From: Epiperipatus broadwayi
Lineage: Eukaryota; Onychophora; Udeonychophora; Euonychophora; Peripatidae
Assembly (NCBI GenBank): GCA_028023455.1
Contig: JAQFVV010000451.1
Coordinates: 186,001-250,000 of the forward strand
Direction: 5' to 3'
Length of the DNA stretch: 64,000 nt
In this document: piece by piece, positions 1 to 13,700 of the stretch
How the letters are laid out: the number at the start of each line of letters is the position of its first letter
Position numbering within the stretch: position 1 is the stretch's first letter
Notes under the pieces: generated by a model
Database searches by the model: none
What the model saw: only the letters and a program-made list of their open reading frames with translations
Told to the model about the DNA's origin: nothing
Position numbers and translations under genes: made by a program

Positions 1-1378
1 TAATTTAGCACACTAGTTTCAAATCCCATGCATGCTCTATTCTTCATTAGGTATCTACTAATTCATCCTCTTCCAGGATATAAACCACAACACAATTTGT
101 TAGCCTAACATGTAGCTTGATCCTTGACTTTCTTCAGTTACAAATAATCTGGCAATTTCACAGGTAGCCATAACCCTTTGATCTTACATTATAATATGTA
201 TACAGATTTTGCAGATAAATATAAAATATTTAGAATGATATAATTGAAGTAGTATTTTATATGTATTTCAGTGATGAAACATTAAATTGTTTTTACCCAT
301 AATTTTTAATAGATTTTCAATTTTGTATTCCTCCACCTATCAAGAGTTTACTGTAATATTCGAAATAATAAAATTATATAACTTACAAGGTCAATAATTT
401 TGATAGAAATTTACATATTTGTTAAACCCAGCCATTATTAACTTCATTTGCATCCAGAACTTTTACATACATGGAATAGTCTGTTTAGTTGAAGCTAGGA
501 TTAATAACATTTGCATGCCCAGAAATAAATTTTAGGATATTTCTAAATATATACTCTAGTTGTTACTGAAGTGTGATTAGTGATATAGAAATTGGCAAAC
601 CTGGTAAGAAAGATTTTCATATTCAATTCATTGCACCCAAAAGCCATTGTTTTATGTTTCAGTACTTTACTATGATGACCATCTGTGGAATTTATTTCAT
701 ATTTTAATTCATAGTATTTTTACACCTTATATTACTATTATTACTTCATAAATATTATTACATACACACAAAACAATATTAATTCCTTATTAATTTTTCT
801 ATATATCTTTAGAATATACTTTTATACTGTAAGGTCCTGAATCACTTTTCAAATAAAAAAAACCCAAAAGTGCTATCTGCCAAATAAAATCATTTTGATG
901 CTGTAATATCATTTGACCTCCAGAGCAACTAATCATATAATAATGCTGTCTTATAAAATATATTTTCAATGCAATGTTTTTGACTTATGAAATATATATT
1001 TATTCATTATTATTATAAGCTAGAACAAAAACAACTGGAACATAGCTGTGCTATTCAAACAATCAGCGATAAAAAAAAAAACTGATCTTCAAAACACATA
1101 TTTTTTGCCTGCTATTATAATTTTTATTTTATTATTTTATTTCTATATATTGTTTCCATTGATGGAGAACAATAACATATGTAAAAAAACTGAAAATTTC
1201 TAATCATCAAAAACTGAACAATACTTTTGATAAATAACAGATTTTTATTAAATTATACATATTTACATATATAACATCTATTTAAAGATGGAGTTACATA
1301 ATTATAGCATTATTATAAATAAGTTATTTTATTACCATAGCATATTATTCAATACTTAATACGTCAATTCCTTTTGCA
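1..1378. other. 3' flank of the UBZ gene, nothing recognised
   Basis: A+T-rich sequence with homopolymer runs and short stop-broken frames. I see no exon, RNA gene or recognisable repeat. Confidence 0.5.
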
Positions 1379-1384
1379 TTTATT
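1379..1384 (-). terminator. Candidate poly(A) signal of the UBZ gene
   Basis: AATAAA on the minus strand about 177 nt downstream of the TAA stop. A second one lies at 1328-1333. In DNA this A+T-rich the hexamer is common, so position is the only support. Confidence 0.4.
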
Positions 1385-1560
1385 GTTTGCAACATTCAAA
1401 TTATATTGAGATATTTAGATTGTTCAACAATTTTCTTGAAAGGAGAAAGAAAGTCTTTAAAGAAGATTATTGAACAATCAAAATATGTTGATAAAATTTG
1501 AACATTGTAAAAATAAGTATAAATGGAATTGATTTAAAAGAGGTAAAGGGATTCTTGGCA

Positions 1561-1739
1561 TTAATCTTCTGCACACTCATCTGCATGGTAGTCAATTTCA
1601 TTCACTGGAAAATACTGAAAACATATGGGGCATTTTACTTGAGAATCATTATCATCATCATCAACAACATCATCATCTTTCAAGCAGAATCCATTACACT
1701 GTGCAGCATGCCGTTCCAGAATTGTGAAGGAAAAATTCT
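1561..1739 (-). CDS. Terminal coding exon: rest of UBZ finger 1, acidic linker, UBZ finger 2, stop
   Basis: A TTGCAG acceptor precedes 59 codons, the last being TAA at 1563-1561. The exon supplies the His and final Cys of finger 1 (ILERHAAQCNG), then an Asp run (DDDVVDDDDND), then complete finger 2, CPICFQYFPVNEIDYHADEC, and stops three residues later. Ending directly on the finger argues that this is the true C-terminus. The low-complexity Asp run is coded by GAT repeats. Confidence 0.85.
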
Positions 1740-4700
1740 CTGCAATATTTAAAATTATATACATATTATGTGTAAATAAATAAAAAAAATCAACAGATAT
1801 ATTAATTTTTACAGTTCATATTTGGCATAAAAAATATCTGTAACTTAGTCTGTAATGACTACAACCTGAATGTGATATTATCAATTTTCATATGCTATAA
1901 TTTCATAGAATTTTATAATGACCAACTCAGTATCTTCTTAGGTCTTTTATTTCGTAAATATCAAATTAGTTTGAATTAAGCCCATATAGTGTTTACCCCC
2001 CTCCCCCCAGTTTAGCGGCATCTCATATCACTTATAGTCTAAATGAAAGTAAATTTTCTTTGTCTTTTGCAAATTACTGCTATTTTTTATCTTCTACTTT
2101 TTAAGACAAATATTATAAAATTTAATTTAATTATGGCTACAATAATAAAAAGCAAATTTATTTCATTATAATAACTGATTGCAGGAAAGCAATCAACTGA
2201 TTCCAGTTAAAAGTTTTCTAAACAAAAGAAATTTTATTTCTTCATTTTAGTGAATTTATGTTTTTACTTTTTACATTTTTTTATACAAATATTTTAATAT
2301 TTATTGTAAATAATGCTAACCATAAAAAATCAAGTTTGAAATGCTAATGATATAAAACAAATACTTTTTTTATGAGTGATATGAGACATCTTGTGGCATT
2401 TACATTACAAAACAGCACTGTAGACATTGAGAGTTAATAAATAATTACTAATAATCAAGTAATATTAAAGTTATGAGTGCATAAAGATTAATAATTGTAA
2501 ATGAAAAAATTAAAAATATAACATACATGATTCATTCAATAAATTTCTCACTATATGAATATAGGTGTGGCAACCATCATCTATTTTTTTATTAATTGCT
2601 TAAAGATTTTTCTACAAATCTTAAGACTATGATTCTATAGCAAGCATGGTTAAACTATGATTTCCATATGTCCTTACAAGGCACGCTTAAATTATGGTCA
2701 TATGAATATAATAAGTTTCTATTAAAATCACATGATCACATTTCCTATACTAGAACATTAATTGTTGATAAACAGAGCAAAACTCTCCATACAGTATTGC
2801 CACCTGTGCTAAACAGAGTAATCAATGGATGCCAGAAGGCTTGTGCATAAAATCCCTATCTAATGCCTACTCATCCAATATCCCCAGACTAGTTTCTGGC
2901 TTGTGGCCTTCGTCAGTGAGGAGCTTTGAATCTGTTTAGCACAGGTGGCAATACTGTATGGAGAGTTTTGCTCTGTTTTTCTATTAAAATTTTGTACATT
3001 TGTTCTCTCTCAATTACACATGCTCTAAATAAGTAATTTCACTCTAATTTTTTAAAAATAAAATTTAAATAAATTTATTTTAATCCTTTACACAATTGGG
3101 TTCAGCAAATTTCATTTCTGATCATCATTCATTTGCAGGCAAAAGTTAAAATTGTGTATGACTGATATTAGTTGTAACTAAAATACCTAGATATCAGTAT
3201 CTTTCAGTGAAAAGTCAATTTAAAAAGATCAAAAGCTGTTGCATTACAATAAAGTATTCAATGCGCATATGTTATTTCCATTTTTTTGAAACTGGTTTTA
3301 ACTTTTGAGAAATTAAAAAATGCAATCTTATTTTTGTTAAGATTAAATATTTGCTTTGTTTTTTAAGCAAAAAACAATCAGTTATAGTTAGTATAGAAAG
3401 TCTTATTGTTACATAAGATGCACACTTCACTATTATTTTTTTGCTTTATTATAATTATAAGTGAAATTTTAATATTTCAAAAATTAATTTTGTTACTTGA
3501 ACATATTCTTTACAAAAATTCATTTTATTGATGTAAATAAATTTATTCAAAAAAAGATTCTTTTATTAAAAAACATTTTTTAATCTGAAAGCTAAAAATG
3601 AAGTCTGTTGTGTGATTATTTATTTATTATTCTTTTTTCTTAGTTTACAAAATTGATGTATCATTTTTTAAGACCACTTTTTGTTTTTAAACAATATTTT
3701 AATATTACTTTTTTTCTTCAAAAATATAGAAATTTAACAGTGAATAAATTATTTGTTAAAAATAAATGGAAGAAAATTGGTCCACTATAGAAACAAAAAA
3801 TTGTGTAAAAAGTTAAAAATAGTTTTAGTTTGTGATATTTTGTACTAAATGTGGTGTTTGGAAAATATTTATTTTAATAACATAACCCAATTTATGATGA
3901 AAAATATCTTAAGTCCACTGCTGGGTAAAGATTGCCCACGACTGTCTAAAAGCCAATTTCTGACTAAGAAAAATTACATAAAAAAAACAACAAAATTTCA
4001 ATTTGGCTAATTGAATGCCTGCCAATTTGATGATCTAATTTCATTTGAACTATGTAAAAAAAATATCAAAAAATAAATAACTTTCCAGATATCATCAATA
4101 ACCATGAGCTACTTTTCCATATAATCACCTTCAATACTATAGTTTTCCAAACCATTATTTTTTATTATACACTTGCCATTACAGCCGTTCTCTCCAAAAA
4201 AACAACTAATCTCTCTTGCAGTTCTATTTTTTTTAAGCCAATTAAATTTCTTCTCATTTACATATCTGTCTAAAAAAAATGAAAATGAAAAGAAAAAAAA
4301 AGCGTTCATCTTATGTATCCTATAAATTAATTTAAAAGAAATTAAATAAATCTTTCAATTAAACCAAAATAATCTTTAGGATTATTTAAAGAGAATTAAT
4401 TATTTGTTTTTTTATTTATCTTACAATAATTGATGTAATATACTGTTGGTTTTCACTTTTAGGTTAAGCATAGTTTATCTAACTTAGTGTTTGTAAACAG
4501 AACAAAACTAATATAGGGAAGAAAGGAAAAAAAAAAAATACAATAAAAAAATAAATGGAATTATAATCTCACTGTTCAATAAATTTGAACACAAGGGTGA
4601 AGCATATTAAATGCCAGCCATTATAATCAAGTCACCTGGTAGAGAAATTTTAAATTATTTCTACCGATATATATATATTGTACTAAAATTTAAGGCTGCA

Positions 4701-7700
4701 ATATATAAAAATAATCACATTTAATCTTACATTAATGTTTGCTCTCGATTTGCTGTGCAACTTGTTTCATGACATTTAATTACATAAACAATATCTCCCC
4801 TGAATATATGGGTATTAATAATGCCTTTAATTTGTTTAAACCTTTAATTTAATAATATTATTAAAAAATGACACTTTTCTGTTAAGATAACACAAAAAGA
4901 AAGTTTACATGAAGAAATAAATATTCAAATTAAAATAAAATCACACAAACTAATGAAATGTTCGAAAATATAATCCCTCTTACCAGAACATAAAGGACAC
5001 TGGCCTTCTGCACTGTCATCATCACTACATGGTTCGTTAAAAATACTAGGCCTAAATTTAAATAGATAAAAATAAATTATTTAAGCGCATAAAGGTTAAA
5101 CTAGAGATTATAATAAATTAAGTAACACTTAATATTATAAATATTTTTAATGGTTGCTTTATAAAATCCCTCATAAATACTTAGTTACTATAACAATGCC
5201 AATAAATATGAATTCTTTCTTTGAATTAGTATCACGATTTTATAAAACTATTTGGCTAGACTAGACAAAATTAGTAACTGTCATTTAATTAATACATAGG
5301 TAGTGTATGTGTGTGCACACATATCATTAACCTTATAAAATTTATTAGAGACAATATTAATTATACACACAAATATTAAAGTTATGTTTAGCTAATGGTC
5401 TGTTTTCTAGAATAGCAGCCACATGCTAAATATTATAAAGAGTGATAGATGAGCTTCAAATTGGTTATATCTTAATTCTTATTTAAGAACATCTTTGAAG
5501 ACAAATATCCAATTCAACCAAAGATTATTATTTTTTGCTTTTAATATTTTTCTTCTATTGTAATTTACTTAGGTTGTTTAAGTTATTATTGATATTATTT
5601 TCAGACAGCATGCGTTACACAATTATTGCTTTATGAAAATAATCACTAGATTAAGTTATAGTAATATTTATTAAAGCTATAACCTTAAGACAATGTGCCT
5701 GAAAAAACGACAGTAGGGACCTCTGCAAATCTTCAACACAAGATTTATTTAAAAAACAAGTTACATTAAGATACCCCTTGCCCCCCTCCAGTTTTTTCCC
5801 CTCAACATTTAATGTCTTTAATTTAAAATCTCATTTATTTATTTTCATTGAATACTTAAAACCTATAAGACTGCTTGAATGATGCTTTTGCTTTGTCTCA
5901 CAAGTGCTCGATATCTTTAATAAATTTAATTGTTGCATTTACATCAATGTCCACAATACTTTTTTTATTTATATCTTATTATCTTCTGTCATTTCGATTA
6001 ATACAGAATCCAATCATTATAAGTCTCTCTTTCCATCAGTCATATCTCTACTGTAAATCTTATTTCTACTCTTTAATTATATGCCTAACATTGTAACTCC
6101 AATTCATTCTACGGCAGTGCTAATAACTAACACTGGTATAGTAAACTATAAGATTTTCACATATGCATGTTTATATATATATATATTGTAGCCCTTTGGT
6201 TTATTCCATCTATAAACCAAATATAATAAAATGAAGTAATTGTGGAAAATTTTTTTTTTATATAAGAAGTTAAAGGTTTTATTTGAGAAATCAATAGCTA
6301 TATATATCTCAAAAGTAACAGATATGGTGGCAGTTTGTGTAAAATGTAGTTAGCGTTATTTAATGCAGGGGGGATGATTGACTTTTTTTTATAATAATTT
6401 ATCAATATAATAATTCAGGAATAAATATTTATATGACTAGGATAAAGTCTTGTGAATTTGATATCTATTATTAAAGAGTTGAGGATTAAAATTGAAGTGA
6501 TTGTCAGTAGCTTTGGTTCAGTTTCTTTCTGGAGAATAAGTTTAGGAGATTATAGTGAATATTTATGTTTATGATTATCAGAAATTATAATTGATTTTAT
6601 GCTTGTAATTATAAGAAATTATGATGGATATTTGTGTTCATATAATCTGAATAATCAGTTTTCTATTTAATGGTCTGCACATGTGTGTGTGTGTGATACA
6701 GATATATGGGTTTGATTTTTTTTCGTTTCCTTTATAAAAATTGACATAATTTTCAATATTATTTAAAATGTAAATCTAAATAAGAAATTATTTAGATCAA
6801 ATGAATGTAACCTTTGTTTGAGAAAAAAAAGTGTTAGTAAGCTTATGTTTTTAATTATATCTTCTTTAACTAATTTTCATAAATTGGTCATTAATGTGTT
6901 AATTAAAGAGATCTGGTTTCAGATCAGACAAAGTTGTTAAAGGAGTAACACTTAAGAGTCATTGTTCATTCTAAGTGGGGATTTTTTTGATTAGACTTGA
7001 AGAGGAACCACTGGGGGTGGGGGTTAACATGTATTTTCTTTTTCTCTTTCACTCTATAAAAGTGACTGCAGAAAGTGAATAGGGGAAGAACTTTTTGCTA
7101 ATTGAGAACAACAGGCTAACTAAGAATTAATCTCCAAATTTTTTTTAAATTTTCTTTCTAAGAATTTAATAATGTATCTAAAGTTTTATAGTATACCAAA
7201 ATATGAATTTCTAATTCATCGATGATTGGTGCATATCTCTTCCTCAAGTCAATTATGAATGAATCAACTTTTGATAAGACATTTTATACTAAATGCTACA
7301 ACTTGTACATTCTGCTTATTGCAAATTCTTTGGAGAGAACTGTCAAACTTCGATATGAAATTCATGTTATAATAATTATTTGGCTGTTTAAAATTTGTTT
7401 AAAGAAATTGCAGCAAACTTCTAAAAATGTTTAAAAAGTAACTCATGTTAGTAATCAGAGACTGCTTATCGTCTATGATTTGAGCCTTTAAATGGAAAAG
7501 AAGAAAAGAAAACAAAGTGAATTCAAATCCAGGAAGAAACTCATCAAATGGAAGGTAACCAATAGAACTCTTTTAAAATTTATTAACTATCCTGTAGCTA
7601 CACTTTTCATTTAAAATAATTATCTACATTTTTTTATCTATCTTGATTCAAATGACTGTCTGTGCGTTTTATACACATTTAATTAAAATAACTGTCTGAT

Positions 7701-10700
7701 GTGCAATTATATAGCTATCTCAAGTAAAATGAACTGAATATATTAATTGATTGATGGACAGTGGAAGGAAAAGACATTTAAAGAGACTATCTGTAATGTT
7801 GATATTTATTCTTTATTTTATTTCATTTATATAATGTCATTTGTTTTTTTTATTATATTTCATTTTGTTTATATGCTATGTCACAATCTAACCACTAGAT
7901 TATTTAATTTAATATTTTGTTTATGTTTAAAATGTTTGAAGGAAAGAGGAAAAAATGATTTTGATACCATTTAAGTATAGATGCTCACTTAAATTTAAAA
8001 GTAGAGAGAAATGATATAAATATTTTTTATTATTCTTAACAAAATTTTAATTTGTGCTTAATAGTAAATATGAAGAGTGAGGGGATGGTCGTAAAACCCA
8101 TAATCATGCTAAAGTATTGTTGATCTGTTATTAATATAAATGTTAGGTATGTTGTTGGCTTGACTGTTTAAAATTGAAATAATTCATATATGTTTTGATT
8201 CGGGATTTGGTTAGTCTTTGTCATTTATCTAGGCTGTAATCGATGTATATATGGGCATATATAAGCTATAAATGCTTGTCATTAATAACAAAGTTATCCT
8301 ACCACCCAATAGATGGGGAATAGCTGTCTCACGATTTAGATACCATGGCAGACGGAGATGACTAAGTTCACTCCATTTATTTGTTAAGATAGGGAATTAT
8401 TAATAAAGTTACTGTTTAAGTGTAGGAAATGTTTTGCATGCCAATATAGAGAACAGGTGTCTAAGAGGAGCTCTTTACACGATTCTAGGTCTTAAGAAAA
8501 GATCTCTTTCTGGCTCAAGCAAGTAGTTTAAGTTTGAAGTTGATGTTTTTAGTTTCCCTTACTAAGACGTGGCTGTGTGCGCTTTATAAACACTGCATGG
8601 TGATGTGTGATATGAAGAGTTTTTCTTATGTGGGACAGAATAAAGTTGCCCTGAAAGGATAAGGATTCAGTCAGATGTATATGTATGATGGGGAATGACA
8701 GAGATTTTAATTAATAAACTAACCGATCTGTGTTGATTTTTTTTTTTTGTGAATGATGGTAAATTGAGATCGTCAGGCTGAGTAGATATACTGACCTATT
8801 AAGATAAATACAGTCAAAACGTAAAGATCTTACAATCATGAACGTAAAAGTGTGGGTTTTGAATTTAAACCCGTTTGCAAAATCAGTAGGGAATTTTTAT
8901 GACATACCATCCTTCTTCATTAGAAATATAAAGAATTATTCCGTGATAAAGTGATTTAGAAATTTATGATTATTTAACATTGCTAGTTAAAATAATTGAA
9001 ACGAATATATTATTTTGGAATAGTCCAATGGACAATGTTTACAATAAAAAAAAAAGGGGGGGGGGTAGAAATTTATAGGTTTTCTTCTCTTTCAAGATAT
9101 GTTTTCTTAAAGCTAGAACTATACGGACTTCTGATTCCATGTGTGAGCGTTTGTATTTATTATTATTATTAATTATTTAGTTAATAAATGAATGGGTCAA
9201 AACAAGAAGTGTCATCCAGGAAATTAGTTAATTCAAACATGTATTCGAATAGTCCTGAATAGATCAGAATCATATATTTGTGTAACAATATTATCATTTA
9301 GTGTGTTTTTATTTTAATCTTTATCATTATTATTTAATGTAATAAAGCTTTATTATTGTTATAAGATTACATTGTGTTTTGATGTTTCAAATATCTCCAG
9401 AATCTATATATCCAGCACCTATAGTTAAAGGAATATTAGTTCATATTTAAATTTAATTATTTATTTTATAATGATAATTTCTTGCCAAGATCGATTTGCA
9501 GTAGTCATTATCATATTGTTTCCATATTCGATTCACATAGTTGATTTTATATTGATAATTTATTTCCATGATTGAATTACAGTATTGATTTTATCTTGAA
9601 TATTTCTATACTCGATGAATATAATACATTATTATATTATATTAAGTCACTTTTATAAACTTCATTTTCACATAATTTATTGTCATAATTAATTTGCATA
9701 ATCTGATTTTATGATTCATTTCCGTACTTTACTTTCATAAGTAAATTTTGATTGATTTATCTGATTGATGTCCATGGTTTACTTCCATAATTTACTTTAG
9801 CAAAATAAAATTAAGGTTAATAATTAAAATAGATTAGAAATAATAGAAAGGACAGGAAATAGTTGAGTTAAGTTTAAATAAATTTAATCCTTTGATTCAT
9901 TGTAATGTTGTGAATATTGGGAGCAGACATAAAATTCCTTTTCTGCTCTCGTGTTTAGAGTGATTATTAATAGTCAATTCGTATCAAAATTCAGCTTAGC
10001 ATATTTGGAATCATATCCATTACAATGCGATCGCTTATAAGTGTACCTCTTGACAGATCTAGACCTTGAGAAAGAGCAGTTCAATTATTAGTCTAAGAGC
10101 TAGTTTGGAAGTCAAGTAGCATATTATAATAAAATTATTATACGATTATTAAAATAGGGATCATGAATTGATAGTTGATCTAAAGATATATGTGTTAGAG
10201 AAATAAGATTAGGGATTCTCAGATTAGAGAACATAACACAGACATTCTGTGTTATATAATTGTAGCTATTTAAAGTGATAGATGCTGAGAACGAATAATA
10301 AAGTAATGGAATTAAATGGAGAGGATTATTTGTGATAGATTTTATCTAATATTAAAGTAAATAATAATTTTATATTATGAACATAGATTATGAGTTCTCC
10401 GCATTAATTACTGATTTGTTTCCAGTCAGATATAAATGAGAACTGTATATAGTATTTTCTGTAGTTACCACTCAGATCAGACATTTATAATAAAGTTGTG
10501 GAAGAAAGTTGTCTCATTATTAAGAATTTTATAATAAATTTATCATGAAATATTTGCATGACCAATGCTAGGTTTGAAATTAAGACCACATAGATTGAAT
10601 GGTTTTATTGTTATTTTTTTGAGAGACAATTTAATTACTTTCTTTAGTATCTTCTATATTCTTAAATATGGCTAATGATGATGATCTCTGGTGGGCATTA

Positions 10701-13700
10701 CAAGTGATAGCTGCAATTTGGCGCCCCCAGTATATTAGATCTTAAAGTAGTATAAAATTCAATTGACTAGCTACTTGAAATAAATAAGTTTATTGAGGTT
10801 AAATAAGTGAAAGAGTGTGCGGAGAAAGTTGAGGTGACAATATATATATATATTTTATTGTATAAAATAATACAAGCATTTAATACATCATGTAGCATTA
10901 TTTTAAATGAAAATGAAGAATAAATTGATAATTATAGGAAAGACTCATTCTAGAAAGAGTAGTTAAAAGAAACACGTAAATAAAAAATATAAATTAAGAG
11001 ATAGAAAATTTGAAGAATCCTTTTAAATAATAGATGTATACAAATAAAGTATTGGTAGATGTCATCAAGTCGACACTGACTTCTAGCAATCATGAATAGT
11101 ATTTCTTCAGCATGATTTTGTATGGTTTTAAAGGCATGTTTAATACTGCATCAATGAAGTTCATCTGCCTTATTGCTAGTCATTCTTTTCTTTTTTTATC
11201 ATTTAACTTTATAGGCATTGCACACACTTTTAAACAATCATCTCATAATGTGACCAGGAGCAAGTAATTTCAATCTATTTGGACTTGCAATTCAAGAAAT
11301 TGTCAAAAATAAATGCCAGCCCAACAATTTGAAAGCATGAATATTTTCTTCAAAGTCCAATTTTTATATCTATAGAGAGTTATAGAAAATGTCAAGTGAA
11401 AGCAAAGTAATCATTTTTACAAATATGCTCCAATACCAACAATCTTTTCCTGATTTTCACTGCAATTTTGCCATGGTTGTATAATGACTTTTCTTAACTA
11501 CTGAATCTTTTATCGCTTATGACTGATTCAAGAAAGTAAAAAAAATGTCACCATTTTCTTTGTTTTTATTACCAGTTTTTAAAGTCAATTGTTGACATTA
11601 TAACCATCAATCTTTATGTATCTATATTTACAATAATCCTAACATTTTACTCTATTAATTTTTCTAATTAAGAACATAAGATATTCTGTATTTCTTAGCT
11701 ACAAGTATTACATCACCACCATTAACTATTAAAAGATAATTCTAAAACATTGATTTTTAATTCATTCTTTTAAAGAACAAAACAAAAATCTTCTAATATA
11801 ATCACAAGATGGATGTTTTAGTACATTGTCTTTATATTAAAGGCTAAACTCTCCACACAGTAGTGTCATCCAGTGCAAGACAGAGTTGGCTGCCTGGAGA
11901 GTTTTGACGGTTATAACAGCTTGCGTAAGCAGAGGGAATGGTGATCACGTGATATCTTTATATTATGGCTACTTTTTAACCTATAATTCAAACACTTTAA
12001 GGTTTTAAACTCAAAACAATTTTCTCGTATTGTAATGAACTTATAAAAATGGAAATACTAAATGAGAGTAGTTGTGAAACTTCATATTTAATAATTGTAT
12101 ACTAGGATTATGAAAAAAAAAATCAATAAAATAAGCTATACGTAAAGATGAGTTCAACTAAAAAAATCGACTCATGTTTTAGTATGTCATCATCATCATC
12201 ATCAACCATTATCAATCCACTGCAGGATGAAGGTCTCTCCAAGTTCAATCCATCTTTTCCTATCTTTAGCTTCTCTTCTCCATATCACCCCTGCACACTT
12301 TCTTATTTCATCCATCCATCTCACATGTGGTTTGGGTCTTTTACAATCTCTTGGAATCCAGTCTAAAATTTCAATTGTCCATCTGTTATCATCTCTTCTA
12401 ACAATATGTCCAGCCCAACTCCACTTCAGTCTTTTAATTTTTTCAATGAGGTCAGTAACCCTACTGATAACTCAAATCTATATTCAACAAGTGAACTATT
12501 TGAGTAATCTAATATTTATATAGTTACGATAAAATATTTAACTTTCGAAGTTTACAGATTATTCGCACTGTATTTCTGTAATTTAGAAATACTAATTAAA
12601 CAAAAACATTATTGAAATAAGGTATTTCATATATATATATATTTAATATTTTCTTTAAATTTTATTTTGGAATGAGCTGATTTAATTACGGACTATTCTG
12701 AAAATTGTTTCATACGTGCATGGGCATCAATCAATGTTTATAATATTTCAGCCAAATCTTGTCATTTATTATCAAATCTAACTATGATCAGGTAAAAAAT
12801 GGAACTTCACTTTTTAACAGTATTTAGGTTCTTAAGTAGACTTTAAAATATTCAATAATAAATAATAGGATGAATTTTCAAATCAGACAAGAAGTTAATA
12901 AAACTTTACTTGGCTTAAATTAAAACTTTTCCAAAAGAGGATTAATATTTATTTTAATATCCTTGCAAATATACTATATTAACATAATGAATTTACAATC
13001 TATTTAAAAGACTAGATATAAATAAAAAATAAAGTTCCATTTTTTAACTGACCGAAATTAGGCTTGATAAACATGGCGAGGTTAGGATAGATATTTTAAA
13101 CGTTGGTTGGTGAATGACATGATAATATAACAACCAGTTTAGCATTAACGTATAGTAAAATACACCAACAGCTGGTGAAGTTAATCAAACAAAAATCAAG
13201 AAAGATTGAATTAAGTTAAAATATAAGAATGATCACCACAAAGTACTTAGCTATATCTGATATTAGAAAATCAATTAAAGTTTAAGTTAATCCAATTCAT
13301 GCACGTGTTAGCTATAGAATAGTTATGGGTAAAATGAAACATGAAAGTATAACTATATATAATGGACTTTAACAAAAATCTATTGCAATCCATTTGAAAA
13401 GTTATGTTTATGGGACTGATAATGGAGTTTATGCAATCCACAATCCTATCAGATGATTCAGAGTAGAAAAAATTAATGAGAATTAAATCTAATTCTCCCT
13501 ATAAAATTATATTTAAATCTTATTTAAACTAATTTTTATTCATCAGATACAAGACTGGATCACATTGAATTTCTTATATTATAAGGACTCCAAGTGGTAA
13601 TTAAATTTCAGAAGTTATTACTTAGATGGCACATAAATGTACAGGTTTTAAGTTGTATGTTCAAAAGTAGGTAGCATAACTAAGCAATAGAATATTCGAG

